From a virus, in the IMG/VR virus record IMGVR_UViG_3300047319_000106, positions 1 to 64,000 of that record: 64,000 bases of DNA, one strand, 5' to 3'. The translations under genes were made by a program, and so were the position numbers. Each line of letters starts with the position of its first letter. The stretch's first letter is position 1. Below the pieces are notes generated by a model, which made no database searches, had not been told where the DNA came from, and saw only the letters and a list, made by a program, of their open reading frames with translations. Below are positions 22,965 to 31,302 of the stretch, piece by piece.

Positions 22965-24434
22965 TTATGCTTTAACGCGCCGCGACTCTGCCGGCACGAC
23001 GAACCTGCGCGATTCTGCCGCGACTGCAATGCGCCGCGGATCAGAGGCGACGACGATGCGCCGCGATTCCGCCTCGACGCCAAGCGCTCGGCTCTCTTCC
23101 GGCACCACAAGACGTGTCCCGGCGTGCACAACCTCGACGACCATCCACGCACGTATTTCACCGGTCATGCCATCGAGCACGCCCGAGATGGTCGCCGTCA
23201 CGCCAGGCGCTTCCTGCACCTGCGCGACGAATGCGCCCGACACGCCTACGAGCTCACCTGAGAGCGCCGCGCTGAGACTCTCCCCTGCTGAGATGGAGCC
23301 CGACGCACCATCAAGCACCCCCGCCAACGCGCCCGTAAGCGTCACTGACGCCGAAATCGAGCCGCCTACACCCGCCAGCACGCCAAATATCTCCGCGCCT
23401 ACGCTGTCGATCACGCGCACCGCGATGCTGCCTGTCACGCCCGTCAGTGCACCTGCCACAGCGCTGTCGATCGACTCACTCGCCGCAACTGCACCCGCGA
23501 CGCCTGCGAGCGCCCCGCTGATTGATGCCGGGATCACTTCGCCGGCCTGGACTGCACCGCTCACGCCGGACAGCGCGCCACTCACAGCCGCAACGACGGT
23601 TTCGCCCGCTGAGATCGCGCCCGATACTCCGGCCAGTGATCCCGACAGCGCAGCGCTGATCGCCTCGCTCGCCGAGATCGATCCGTTGACGCCCGAGAGC
23701 GCGCCCGAGATCGACGCCGCTATGGTCTGCGAGGCGGACAGCGCGCCGGTCACGCCTGATAGACCGCCGGCCATCGCAGCAGAGAGACGCTCAGACGCCG
23801 AGATCGAACCCGTTACACCTGCGAGCGTGCCCGCGAGTGTCGCGCTCAGGCTCGCCGCTGCCGCGAGGTACTTCACCGCGTGCAGCATCACGTTGAACGA
23901 AGACCCAACGTTCGTCGTGATCGTCGCTTTAATCGTCAGCGTCTGAGATGCCGAATTGGCCGCCCAGGTGATCGTCGTCGAGTAAAACTTCTGGTTGCCG
24001 CTGCCGGTCGTGCCGGGCGAGACGGTGTAGGCGGTCGCACTGCCGTCAGATAAGGTCGCGGTGAGCGTGCACGCGCTCGAATACGCCGCCCAATAGATCG
24101 TCGCCGTTCGGCTCGTCGTATCGGCGGGAAGGACGATTTGATAGCCCTGCCCCGTCGCGGTCGTGTTGTCGACGTAGATGCCGCCAGCCAGCGCCGTCGC
24201 CGATGCCGTGGGCGCGCCATCCGTCCACGTCATTTTTGGGCCGTCTGTGTAGCCCGTCCACGTCACACCTGAACCGATCAACGTCGGCAAGCCGATCGTC
24301 GAGCCGCCGCCGGACTTCCGGTTGACGGACGTCGCCGACTGTGGAAACTGAATCCAATCCGTCTGAGCCGGCGATGAGAGGTTGAAGGTCTCAGTGCCGG
24401 CGAGGACGGTATTAGAGCCGGTCAGAGTGCCCAC
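22965..24434 (-). CDS. Fibre-like protein with 21-residue repeats
   Basis: 489 aa from ATG 24434. Residues 1-185 are a beta-rich head (GSGVTWTGYTDGPKMTWTDG). Residues about 190-420 consist of roughly ten degenerate 21-residue repeats of the form S-A-x-x-SGxLxGVxGxIxAxE (for example AISAALSGSLAGVSGAISAG). The C-terminus has short ESRR/DPRR repeats (VVASDPRRIAVAAESRRFVV). No Cys. Likely a virion surface fibre or decoration, possibly a beta-solenoid; receptor binding is inference. Repeats can vary in number by recombination. Confidence 0.62.
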   Translation of the reverse strand: MGTLTGSNTVLAGTETFNLSSPAQTDWIQFPQSATSVNRKSGGGSTIGLPTLIGSGVTWTGYTDGPKMTWTDGAPTASATALAGGIYVDNTTATGQGYQIVLPADTTSRTATIYWAAYSSACTLTATLSDGSATAYTVSPGTTGSGNQKFYSTTITWAANSASQTLTIKATITTNVGSSFNVMLHAVKYLAAAASLSATLAGTLAGVTGSISASERLSAAMAGGLSGVTGALSASQTIAASISGALSGVNGSISASEAISAALSGSLAGVSGAISAGETVVAAVSGALSGVSGAVQAGEVIPASISGALAGVAGAVAASESIDSAVAGALTGVTGSIAVRVIDSVGAEIFGVLAGVGGSISASVTLTGALAGVLDGASGSISAGESLSAALSGELVGVSGAFVAQVQEAPGVTATISGVLDGMTGEIRAWMVVEVVHAGTRLVVPEESRALGVEAESRRIVVASDPRRIAVAAESRRFVVPAESRRVKA

Positions 24435-24443
24435 GGTTCGCCC

Positions 24444-24839
24444 TTATACGTTGCCTTCGGTGAGCGTGCCCGAGCTCACGGTAACGGTCGCGTTCGCGAC
24501 GATACTCGTCGTCGGCATTTGCACAACACCCGTTCCCGCCGCCGTCGTGCTCACGTCGAAGTCGGCAACGAACGTGCCGCCCGACGTGGTGAGCCGCGCC
24601 CATGTCGCCGTTCCGGTTGCCGACGCGGTCGCGTTCGCGATTGCATTGAAAGTCAGCACGCCATTCGAGACCGTGCCGAGCGTCGAGGAACAGGTATGCG
24701 CTGAGAGCGCGGTCGTCGCAGTGCCGCCGGTTGCCGGCTGCGTGCCGTTGTAGAGCGTGAGAATTGCGGAAGCGCCTGCGGCCGTGACGATGGCGGTCGA
24801 GCGCGTAGTGCGCAACGTGGAGGCAAGACCGATTTGCAT
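24444..24839 (-). CDS. Small virion-associated beta protein
   Basis: 131 aa from ATG 24839. Starts MQIGLASTLRTTRSTAIVTA, then Ala/Thr/Gly-rich beta strands (TATWARLTTSGGTFVADFDV) and a strand-rich end (IVANATVTVSSGTLTEGNV). Proteins of this composition accompany fibres in several myophages; no function known. Cotranscribed with the repeat protein and endolysin. Confidence 0.6.
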   Translation of the reverse strand: MQIGLASTLRTTRSTAIVTAAGASAILTLYNGTQPATGGTATTALSAHTCSSTLGTVSNGVLTFNAIANATASATGTATWARLTTSGGTFVADFDVSTTAAGTGVVQMPTTSIVANATVTVSSGTLTEGNV

Positions 24840-24853
24840 GAAGATCCTTTGGC

Positions 24854-25390
24854 TCAGATGCCGATTGCTTTCTTCGCGGCTCCGTACAGCGCGAGCCGGT
24901 CGGCCGCACCATTCGTCCCGCCGTTGATGATCTTGGTGATGCGATCGAACTGCTCGAGATCGGCGTATCCGTTCAAGCCGTGATTGGCCCACCACCAGCC
25001 GGCCGAGCTCGCCGCGTTCGCAGGCTGCTCGAGAAACTCGGGATGAGTGATCAGGTCGAGATCGAGTCCGATGCTCGCGAGCTGGTAATTTCGACGTCCA
25101 GTCACTTGGATTAAGCCGCGGCCCATGAAGCGTTTGCCGTCGCCTGGCTGGCTGTTGCCGAGATCCACCCGGCCTTCGTAGCGCGTCTGCGCGGGCGTCG
25201 GTCCCCAGATCTCGCGCACGTAGACAAGGCCGCCGCTCTCGTGGCCGATCTGCGCAAGGAACGCGGCCACGCGGCGCGGCGTGTTTATCGCGAAACGGTC
25301 GCACGTCGCCTGCAGATGCGGCAGCCATTGCGCGGCACGAAGCTGCGTCGCGCCGGTGCCGGCGGACACGATCGTCGAGTTCAGTTTCAT
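24854..25390 (-). CDS. Endolysin, glycoside hydrolase family 19-like
   Basis: 178 aa from ATG 25390. Chitinase/lysozyme-like GH19 motifs are present: FLAQIGHESGGLVYVREIWG with the first catalytic Glu (HESGG), RYEGRVDLGN with the second Glu region, RFMGRGLIQVTGRRNY, and WWWANHGLN. No signal peptide, so it needs the holin for export. It cleaves peptidoglycan glycan strands at the end of infection. A coiled-coil membrane protein lies just upstream. Confidence 0.85.
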   Translation of the reverse strand: MKLNSTIVSAGTGATQLRAAQWLPHLQATCDRFAINTPRRVAAFLAQIGHESGGLVYVREIWGPTPAQTRYEGRVDLGNSQPGDGKRFMGRGLIQVTGRRNYQLASIGLDLDLITHPEFLEQPANAASSAGWWWANHGLNGYADLEQFDRITKIINGGTNGAADRLALYGAAKKAIGI

Positions 25391-25391
25391 G

Positions 25392-25742
25392 TCAGTCCAG
25401 ATTCGGCCACTTGCCGTGAGCGAGCGCCCAGACAAGTCCGGCGAACGTCAGGAACGGCGCTAGATAGATGGTCGCGCTGCGAAGGAATCGAGCCGTGCGC
25501 GCGAAGAACGTCGCGCTTTGCCCCGCCCGATTGAAGATGTCGACCAGCGCTTGCGTGTTCGTCTCGATGCGCAGAGAGCGCTCATCGGCCGCTTTCGTCA
25601 GCGCTGTGTTCTCCTCGATCGATTCGTGAACCGCAGCGAATCGACGATCGATCTGCGCCTGCATGTCTCTGAACTGTTGGTCGATCACGGCAAACCGTTC
25701 CTCATGACTGAGTCGGCGCTCTGCATGCGCTGGAGGATTCAA
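25392..25742 (-). CDS. Coiled-coil membrane protein beside endolysin
   Basis: 116 aa; best start is TTG 25742 but no clear ribosome site is seen. Residues 10-60 form a charged coiled coil (EERFAVIDQQFRDMQAQIDR), and the C-terminal end has one hydrophobic segment (ATIYLAPFLTFAGLVWALAH). Similar hemolysin XhlA-like or spanin-like proteins lie by endolysin genes. Function in lysis is inferred from location. Ends one base before the endolysin start. Confidence 0.6.
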   Translation of the reverse strand: MNPPAHAERRLSHEERFAVIDQQFRDMQAQIDRRFAAVHESIEENTALTKAADERSLRIETNTQALVDIFNRAGQSATFFARTARFLRSATIYLAPFLTFAGLVWALAHGKWPNLD

Positions 25743-25755
25743 AAGATGGCCCCGA

Positions 25756-25781
25756 AAAAGAAAAAGCCACCCGAAGGTGGC
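25756..25781 (-). terminator. Terminator between tail-fibre and lysis units
   Basis: GCCACC (25766-25771), loop CGAA, GGTGGC (25776-25781), with TTTTTCTTTTT following on the minus strand. It would stop late transcripts before the endolysin cluster unless overridden. Confidence 0.82.
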
Positions 25782-25795
25782 CTTGGTTTTTGGTC

Positions 25796-25824
25796 TTGAC
25801 TGTTAGCCCCTTTGGGGCTAATGT
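25796..25824 (+). promoter_or_regulatory. Promoter with palindromic operator in its spacer
   Basis: TTGACT (25796-25801), 17-bp spacer, TAATGT (25819-25824). The spacer and -10 hold a perfect palindrome TTAGCCCC-TTT-GGGGCTAA (25803-25821). Likely drives the HTH gene at 25927 and the lipoprotein behind it, with autorepression. Confidence 0.75.
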
Positions 25825-25926
25825 AATTCTCACTGGGTAGCGCACATCGCGCGGCCCGTCATCCCGAAAGGACGAACATGAAACTCGCGTTTCCTGCGCT
25901 CGCGCGCGCCTTTGAGAGAACCTCGA

Positions 25927-26190
25927 ATGAAATACACTCCACCGTCGACGAGCGACTTGAATCGTTTGAAAGCGGATCTCGGCCTGACCGGCAAGCAAAT
26001 GGCCGAACTGTTCGGGCTTTCTGGCGATCAGCAGTGGCGCAAGTACACGGGCGGGGCCGAGCCGCGCCAGATGAGCGCGCAGATGTTGTTCTTTGCGATG
26101 GCAAGGCTGGAATTCGATCCGAAAACAATCGAGCGCGTGCTGGCGCGAATGCGCGCAGCCGGTGCGTCGGTGGACTTATCCGGGGAATAA
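25927..26190 (+). CDS. XRE-like HTH regulator of the cargo unit
   Basis: 87 aa, ATG 25927. An HTH is visible at residues 8-45 (DLNRLKADLGLTGKQMAELF, then GLSGDQQWRKYTGG), followed by a helical dimerisation part (QMLFFAMARLEFDPKTIERV). Length and pattern match short Cro-like regulators that occur near lysis modules in Burkholderia phages. The promoter 100 bp upstream has a palindromic operator, suggesting self-control. It lies on the opposite strand to the late operon and just before an SGNH lipoprotein gene. Confidence 0.72.
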   Translation: MKYTPPSTSDLNRLKADLGLTGKQMAELFGLSGDQQWRKYTGGAEPRQMSAQMLFFAMARLEFDPKTIERVLARMRAAGASVDLSGE

Positions 26191-26288
26191 AAGCCCATAT
26201 CGCCCTCTTTTCTGATCACGCTGCAATAACCGCCTACCGTACAATCCGTTCCTCTGACAAAAACAATTCTGGCACGGAGTCTACAAGG

Positions 26289-27014
26289 ATGAGAGAGAAG
26301 ACCCTGGGTGCATCGGTCCTAGCCGCTGCGATTCTGAGTCTTGCAGCGTGCGGCGGCGGTGGCGACGGACCGAGCAAATCGGCGCCCAATCAAGCTGAGG
26401 CAGCGCCCACTCCAGTCGCAGTAACGGTATATGGCGACTCCACAATGATCGGTTATACGTATCCTGACGGACCAGGCCAACCCTCGATCATCACACCGCT
26501 CAATGCCGCCTTCTATATGACGTCGACGCTGCAGCAAATGGGAAAACCGGTCGTCGTAACAAATAATGCCGTCAACGGGACTGAAGTAGGCGAACTGCTG
26601 AGCGGTTCGAACGGCTACGCCGCCCCCTGGTCCCAAGCTGTTTATGGCGTCTCAGGAAAAGTCGTGATCGCCAACTATGGCATCAACGACTCGTTTCGCG
26701 GCGATGAGACTCCAGAGCAATACGGCCGGAATCTGGTGACATGGGTCACCGTTGCAAGAGACGCTGGAAAAACGCCAGTGCTCGAAGAGCCCAACCCAGT
26801 GTGCCGAAGCGACATTTCGAATCTTGATGCGTACGTTGCGCAGATAGGTGCCGTTGCGACACAGATGAACGTACCGCTGATCAAGCAGTATGACTACATC
26901 AAGTCGTTGCCAACCTGGCAATCGCTGTTGAGCGATTGCATTCATCCAACCCCGAGTCTGTACCAAATCAAAGGCCAGAGAGAGGCTCAGGTTCTAGCCT
27001 CCCTCATTGGGTAG
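26289..27014 (+). CDS. SGNH/GDSL-hydrolase lipoprotein (moron)
   Basis: 241 aa, ATG 26289 with AAGG upstream. Signal peptide MREKTLGASVLAAAILSLAA followed by a lipobox Cys (LAAC), so lipid-anchored. Catalytic blocks: GDS in VYGDSTMIGY (block I), GIND in ANYGINDSF (block III) and D-x-x-H in SDCIHPTPS (block V). An esterase or deacetylase acting on cell-surface polymers is expected. Base composition is less GC-rich than neighbouring phage genes, pointing to separate acquisition. Expressed from the plus strand inside a minus-strand operon, likely in the lysogen, where it might alter surface glycans or block superinfection. Confidence 0.78.
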   Translation: MREKTLGASVLAAAILSLAACGGGGDGPSKSAPNQAEAAPTPVAVTVYGDSTMIGYTYPDGPGQPSIITPLNAAFYMTSTLQQMGKPVVVTNNAVNGTEVGELLSGSNGYAAPWSQAVYGVSGKVVIANYGINDSFRGDETPEQYGRNLVTWVTVARDAGKTPVLEEPNPVCRSDISNLDAYVAQIGAVATQMNVPLIKQYDYIKSLPTWQSLLSDCIHPTPSLYQIKGQREAQVLASLIG

Positions 27015-27045
27015 GGTCACGCTACTGAATGTGTCCGGAAGGATG

Positions 27046-27237
27046 TCACTCTCCCGGTGCCGTCAGCCCAGATCGCATGCTAGCGGGAATTGAATCGTAG
27101 TATGCAGCATAGCGCGTATCGGTTGACGGCACTTGCATAGCAAGCGGATGATTTTCCGCATCACCCAGGCCGGATGGATAAACCGTAACAACGGTTGTCT
27201 TCGCGCCGTCTGAAAACTCAACCCAGATGTCACTCAT
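27046..27237 (-). CDS. Small protein after tail fibre
   Basis: 63 aa, ATG 27237 with GGGAG upstream. Contains MSDIWVEFSDGAKTTVVTVY and ends SMRSGLTAPGE. Location directly after the tail-fibre gene is that of fibre-assembly chaperones, but the protein is shorter than usual and shows no known motif. Possibly a fibre cap or chaperone. Confidence 0.5.
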   Translation of the reverse strand: MSDIWVEFSDGAKTTVVTVYPSGLGDAENHPLAMQVPSTDTRYAAYYDSIPASMRSGLTAPGE

Positions 27238-27249
27238 TGGGATCTCCCT

Positions 27250-28251
27250 TCAAAATTCATAGGCTGAAAGCGTAATGATGAAACCTGGCGTACCGGTCGT
27301 AGCTGACGCGCCGTAGCGAATCAGCTGAGGCGTCAAGACCGCGATTTTTGCAAAAGTTCCATTTTGGGAAGTGCCCGCCGAAATCACGCCGCCGACACTT
27401 TGGCCGCCGGTGGGAGAGTCTGAATCGAGTATCGATAGTTGGGTGGTGGACGTAGCGGTATTCGTTACACCTAGCGCGCCATAAATGAATTTAGCGTTTC
27501 TCGGCATACCCGCAGCCGTAAATGTACTTCCCGCCGTAGTTGCCGACGTGTTCAGCAAAGATACGTTAGGTACTCCAACTTTCCGATCGATCTGCGTGAG
27601 AGGCGTGAACTGTCCGCTTGCGTTAGTTGGCGCGATGCTAATAAGTGCGCTAGCTGTGTAACCGGACGGCATATTAGCGCCGCCATATACACTCGGCTGA
27701 ACTGCGCTAGTCGCGTTCGTCGCCAGGATTGCGCTCGCCCCCGTAGTCGGGTTATAGATCGCATAGAGGGCGACGTATCCTGATGTCGGCGCGGTCCCTG
27801 CGTCCATCCCACCCGCACCTGTCGTCGCAAGGTTGATTGTCTTGCTGAAGCTCGAAAGCGTGTATTTCAAGCCGCCGAGCGCAGAACCGACTATGATCTC
27901 GTCGGCCAACATCGTCGCCGAAGCGGAAGCCGCCGGCACGCTCATCGAAAGATTGCGGACGTTCCCGATCGGAGCCTCCGATTGTGCGCTCACGGCCGCG
28001 ATGAGGTTGGCCAGCAGCGTCGCCGTCGTGCCGTCGTCGGTGGCGTTCTGTCCAGTCGTGTTCGCGATGAACTGGCCCAGCACGGCAGCCATGATCGACG
28101 ACTGACGCCATACCTTGTTCAGTTGCGCCGAAGTTGCGACGCCCGACGAGAAGCCGTTCTGAAGCGTAGACGCTAGCGCGAGGTATGCACTCTGCGAGAC
28201 GACGTTTGCCGAACCGCCATAGGCGAACGGCTGGAAATCATTCGTTGCCAT
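27250..28251 (-). CDS. Tail fibre protein
   Basis: 333 aa from ATG 28251. N-terminus with FQPFAYGGSANVVSQSAYLA and LNKVWRQSSIMAAVLGQFIA, common to phage tail fibres of this group; the middle (ASATMLADEIIVGSALGGLK) and Ser/Thr/Gly-rich C-terminal half are beta-rich and probably form the receptor-binding tip. Next to the DUF2612 baseplate gene, as fibres usually are. C-terminal 100 residues would vary with host range. Confidence 0.72.
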   Translation of the reverse strand: MATNDFQPFAYGGSANVVSQSAYLALASTLQNGFSSGVATSAQLNKVWRQSSIMAAVLGQFIANTTGQNATDDGTTATLLANLIAAVSAQSEAPIGNVRNLSMSVPAASASATMLADEIIVGSALGGLKYTLSSFSKTINLATTGAGGMDAGTAPTSGYVALYAIYNPTTGASAILATNATSAVQPSVYGGANMPSGYTASALISIAPTNASGQFTPLTQIDRKVGVPNVSLLNTSATTAGSTFTAAGMPRNAKFIYGALGVTNTATSTTQLSILDSDSPTGGQSVGGVISAGTSQNGTFAKIAVLTPQLIRYGASATTGTPGFIITLSAYEF

Positions 28252-28266
28252 TTATGCTCCGTATGT

Positions 28267-28929
28267 TCAGGCCGCGACGCCCCATGCGCCGACGTCGAAA
28301 CCAGAAATCAGATTGTTCTCGACGTCGAATCCGAACAGCGGGCCGCCGGGATTCGATGTCACGAAATAAACGTTGATGTGCACGGCTTCGGGCTTCAGCG
28401 GTATGTATCCGCCGCGCAGCAGCGCCATAAAGATCGCGCTCGGCACGTTTCCAGCGATGCCATACGTAATGGACATGTCGCCGTTGTCTTGGATGAAGAC
28501 GTACGTGCCGCCGTTAAAGATACTGTTGAGGATCGCGGCAGAAGTGCCGAGCGTTCCGTCCCAACTGTTCGCGCCGATCTTGGCGCGAATCAGCAACCGG
28601 TAGGTTTCGTCATCAAGCGAGACGACGCCAGTCGATGGATCGAACGGCCCTTGCCATACGCCCTGATCAAAGCCGAGTCCCGATGTATCAAGCGAGAAGT
28701 AGACGCCTGTCAGCGGCGTATTGACGTTGCGCGTCACGCCAACCCACAGGCCGACCGCATCGAGCTGCACACCCACTGCCGAATCGAGATCGAAGGCTGG
28801 CGGTGTTGCGGCGAGTTGGTTCTGAATGTCGACGAACGCCTGCGCGACGCCGCCGACCATCGCCATGAACTTGGGTGCGGCAGCGTGTTCCGAAGTAATT
28901 AGTCCGGTGTAGTCAGAGACGTCAGCCAT
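28267..28929 (-). CDS. Baseplate wedge protein, DUF2612
   Basis: 220 aa from ATG 28929. Characteristic DUF2612 stretch: FDLDSAVGVQLDAVGLWVGV, YFSLDTSGLGFDQGVWQGPF and YRLLIRAKIGANSWDGT. These proteins correspond to the P2 gpI / T4 gp7-like end of the baseplate wedge and attach fibres. Encoded between baseplate J and the fibre gene, separated from J by a homing endonuclease gene that overlaps its start by 8 bases. Confidence 0.8.
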   Translation of the reverse strand: MADVSDYTGLITSEHAAAPKFMAMVGGVAQAFVDIQNQLAATPPAFDLDSAVGVQLDAVGLWVGVTRNVNTPLTGVYFSLDTSGLGFDQGVWQGPFDPSTGVVSLDDETYRLLIRAKIGANSWDGTLGTSAAILNSIFNGGTYVFIQDNGDMSITYGIAGNVPSAIFMALLRGGYIPLKPEAVHINVYFVTSNPGGPLFGFDVENNLISGFDVGAWGVAA

Positions 28930-29707
28930 CAGCCGATCCTTCGGTCATCGCCTTGCGGCGGTCCCACACGAGTTTCATGGAGGCGGAGCGCTTTGCCAGT
29001 GTTTCCGGGCTAGCCTTCTTGCCGGTATGCCACGCGCGATTCTTCTCAATCGCCTCTGGCGTCCGATTCTTGCCCTTCGCGGCGTTCAACAAAGCCTGCA
29101 ACTGCTCCGGGTCCTGCATCCGACGCTTCGCAGTTGCGCTGAGTTTCGCTCGATGCTCTTCCGACATAACGCGCCCCTTCATCGCCCTACTAAGTGCCTC
29201 GCGCGTTTCCTGAGATATGGTCACTTTTGCGCGAGCTGCCGAAAGGTTCGCTTTGTGTTGGTCAGAGAACACGGCGCCTCGTCTTGCCGCACTGACGTTC
29301 TCCCGATGCGCCTCTGACAACTGCTTTCCGCGACGGGCATCTCCGGATCGCTTGCCCATGAGGATCCGAGTATCCACAGATAGCGCGGGAACCCCATCTC
29401 CGCCGTCAGTAAGGTTCGCCAAGGGGCCGTTTGGATACCGGCCGAACTGAGCTATCAACTCAGTTTCCAAGTTGAATGCTGCCTGCTCAGTCAGATTCTC
29501 AGCGACTTTCTTGACGGGAACGCGGATTCCGCGCTCCCTCATTTCGCAGATGATGTTGTCCTTGTAGGAGCGGCCATTTTTTGCCCACCGTTCGTGATGG
29601 GTCAACCTCGACCCCTTCCCCTTACCCACATAGAAAGGTGTCACGCCATCATCCCTATATAAGATGTAGACGTAAAAGATAGATTGTTCTTTTGGTTCGA
29701 TGTCCAT
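28922..29707 (-). CDS. GIY-YIG homing endonuclease with NUMOD3-like repeats
   Basis: 261 aa from ATG 29707. Catalytic domain at residues 10-95: YVYILYRDDGVTPFYVGKGK (GIY-YIG equivalents YVY and FYVG), followed by RLTHHERW and an ETELIAQFG acidic motif. Residues 115-250 carry four or five basic NUMOD3-type DNA-binding repeats (GKQLSEAHRENVSAARRG, FSDQHKANLSAARA, VMSEEHRAKLSATAKRR). Acts by cutting a cognate allele and copying itself. Inserted between the J and DUF2612 baseplate genes. Confidence 0.88.
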   Translation of the reverse strand: MDIEPKEQSIFYVYILYRDDGVTPFYVGKGKGSRLTHHERWAKNGRSYKDNIICEMRERGIRVPVKKVAENLTEQAAFNLETELIAQFGRYPNGPLANLTDGGDGVPALSVDTRILMGKRSGDARRGKQLSEAHRENVSAARRGAVFSDQHKANLSAARAKVTISQETREALSRAMKGRVMSEEHRAKLSATAKRRMQDPEQLQALLNAAKGKNRTPEAIEKNRAWHTGKKASPETLAKRSASMKLVWDRRKAMTEGSADG

Positions 29708-29756
29708 ATCAGAATTTTAGCTTCTGTCGGCATAACAAGGAACCAAGATCGCCATA

Positions 29757-30947
29757 TCAAGTAACCGTGAGAGTGACGCTTGCCGGCGTGCACGTTGCAG
29801 ACTGGTTGAAGGCAAGCGGCACGTCCGGTGTCCCTGCGCCGCCCGGACCCGTCAGAGTCAGCGACGTGATCTTGAACGTGTTGCCCCCGCTCACGCCTTT
29901 CGCCGCAGCGATGCACGAGTCCCATTCCACAGCGCCCGCAGCCCCGCCACCGATAGCGACAGAATTCACGTAGTCGGAGATCGCCTGCTGGACGGCCGCG
30001 CCTGTGACCGACGAATACCCCGCCAGCGCCTTCACCGAGACTGCGACCGTGATCGCCTGCGTCGTCGGCCGAAAGAAGTTGATCGGGTGCGGGATGCCGT
30101 AGACGTCCGTCACCGTGACAGTCGTCGTGCCGTACGTCCCGCCTCCGGGCGTCTTCTTTGCTGCGATGGCGTTTGCGATAGCGGTGGAGTCGCCGCCTTC
30201 GACCACCAGAGCGATCGTGTGCGGCGGCAACGTGTTCGAATCCGTCGAGTTCGTGTCGTTCTCGTATGCCGCGTAGCGCGTCACGCCCGAGACTCCTGCG
30301 ACGGCGCCGATGATGCCGGCGAGCACGGTCAGCGACGGGATAGCAACAGACGTCGCTTGACGCTTGCGCAGCGCTGCGTCCGCCTCGACGGGTGCGCCCG
30401 GATCTGCGTCGCTCGCGGCCGTTGCCGACTGCCAGCCGCGCGTCGGCGTCGAGATCTGCAGCGTCGTGCCCGATGCGAGCGTCACAGCGCCGTCCGTTTG
30501 GCACGTTGCTGTCGCCACGACAGAGCCGCCGGATGGGATCAGCACATTCGCCGGGAGCGCCCACTGATTCTGGTTCGCGTCCGTCACTATGCCGTTCGTG
30601 ATCGTCGTGCCGGCCTGCCCGACCAGCGTCACATCGACCGTCGATTGCGAAGACACGTTGCGCGCGATGCCGTTGATCTTGACGACGCTCGACAGATTCG
30701 CACCCTGAGCCGTTGCAGGCGAATACGCGTTGTAGCAGGCGACGGCGCCGTTGTTGCAGTCGTTGATCGCAGACGCAATCGTCGCGATCCACTGACCGTC
30801 CTGGCTGTCTGCCGTCACGACGACATCGGAGCCGTAGATGCTCTGGAACGTCGCGATCAGGCTCTGATAGACATCGTTGAACGAGGGGATCGAGATCCCC
30901 GCGCTCGTAATCGTCGGGCCGAGCGTTGCGAGAGGGTAAGTCGCCAT
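29757..30947 (-). CDS. Baseplate J-like protein
   Basis: 396 aa from ATG 30947. N-terminus FNDVYQSLIATFQSIYGSDV and SQDGQWIATIASAINDCNNG are classic baseplate J (P2 gpJ / T4 gp6) sequences; DADPGAPVEADAALRKRQAT and GVSGVTRYAAYENDTNSTDS with PPHTIALVVEGGD are the conserved core. C-terminal beta domain with Pro/Gly. Wedge backbone of the baseplate. Preceded by gp25-like gene with a 1-base overlap. Confidence 0.88.
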   Translation of the reverse strand: MATYPLATLGPTITSAGISIPSFNDVYQSLIATFQSIYGSDVVVTADSQDGQWIATIASAINDCNNGAVACYNAYSPATAQGANLSSVVKINGIARNVSSQSTVDVTLVGQAGTTITNGIVTDANQNQWALPANVLIPSGGSVVATATCQTDGAVTLASGTTLQISTPTRGWQSATAASDADPGAPVEADAALRKRQATSVAIPSLTVLAGIIGAVAGVSGVTRYAAYENDTNSTDSNTLPPHTIALVVEGGDSTAIANAIAAKKTPGGGTYGTTTVTVTDVYGIPHPINFFRPTTQAITVAVSVKALAGYSSVTGAAVQQAISDYVNSVAIGGGAAGAVEWDSCIAAAKGVSGGNTFKITSLTLTGPGGAGTPDVPLAFNQSATCTPASVTLTVT

Positions 30948-31300
30948 CAGAGAGCCGCCGTGATTGTCGTTTGGCCGTAGATCGTGTCGATGGTCGCCGC
31001 GACCGTGAACGAGCGCGTTGCAGGGTCGACGACGCTTGCGTAATCGGCGATGCCGGTCACACCCTGCGTTTCGAGGATGCGTTCCTGCACTGCGAGGTCG
31101 CGCGTCGCCGCGGTTCCCGTGCCGAGGATCTCAGTCGCGTAAGGCGTGCCCTCGGTCGTGTCGAGGAACCATTCGCCGGTCGAGAGCCGCAGCCGCGTCA
31201 GCACGAGCTGCGCGACAGCCGCGGGCGAGTCGACGAGGAAGTTCGCCGAGCCTTGTCCGAATGAGTAGTCGCCGTTTTCGTCGAGTGTTCGATAGCGCAT
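30947..31300 (-). CDS. Baseplate gpW/gp25-like protein
   Basis: 117 aa from ATG 31300. Contains VAQLVLTRLRLSTGEWFLDT, PYATEILGTG and ERILETQGVTGIADYASVVD, the layout of gp25-like wedge proteins with the EWFLD motif in place of the common EPRV region. Binds the base of the sheath and wedge. Lies between spike and J genes in the standard order. Confidence 0.8.
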   Translation of the reverse strand: MRYRTLDENGDYSFGQGSANFLVDSPAAVAQLVLTRLRLSTGEWFLDTTEGTPYATEILGTGTAATRDLAVQERILETQGVTGIADYASVVDPATRSFTVAATIDTIYGQTTITAAL

Positions 31301-31302
31301 GA

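Noticed and set aside
25878-27014. One 378-codon frame from ATG 25878 (with a good AAAGGA site) through the SGNH lipoprotein
   Set aside because: The first 137 codons run out of phase through the HTH gene, have poor codon bias after 25927, and would bury the clear signal peptide and lipobox starting at 26289. A short leader peptide from 25878 cannot be excluded.
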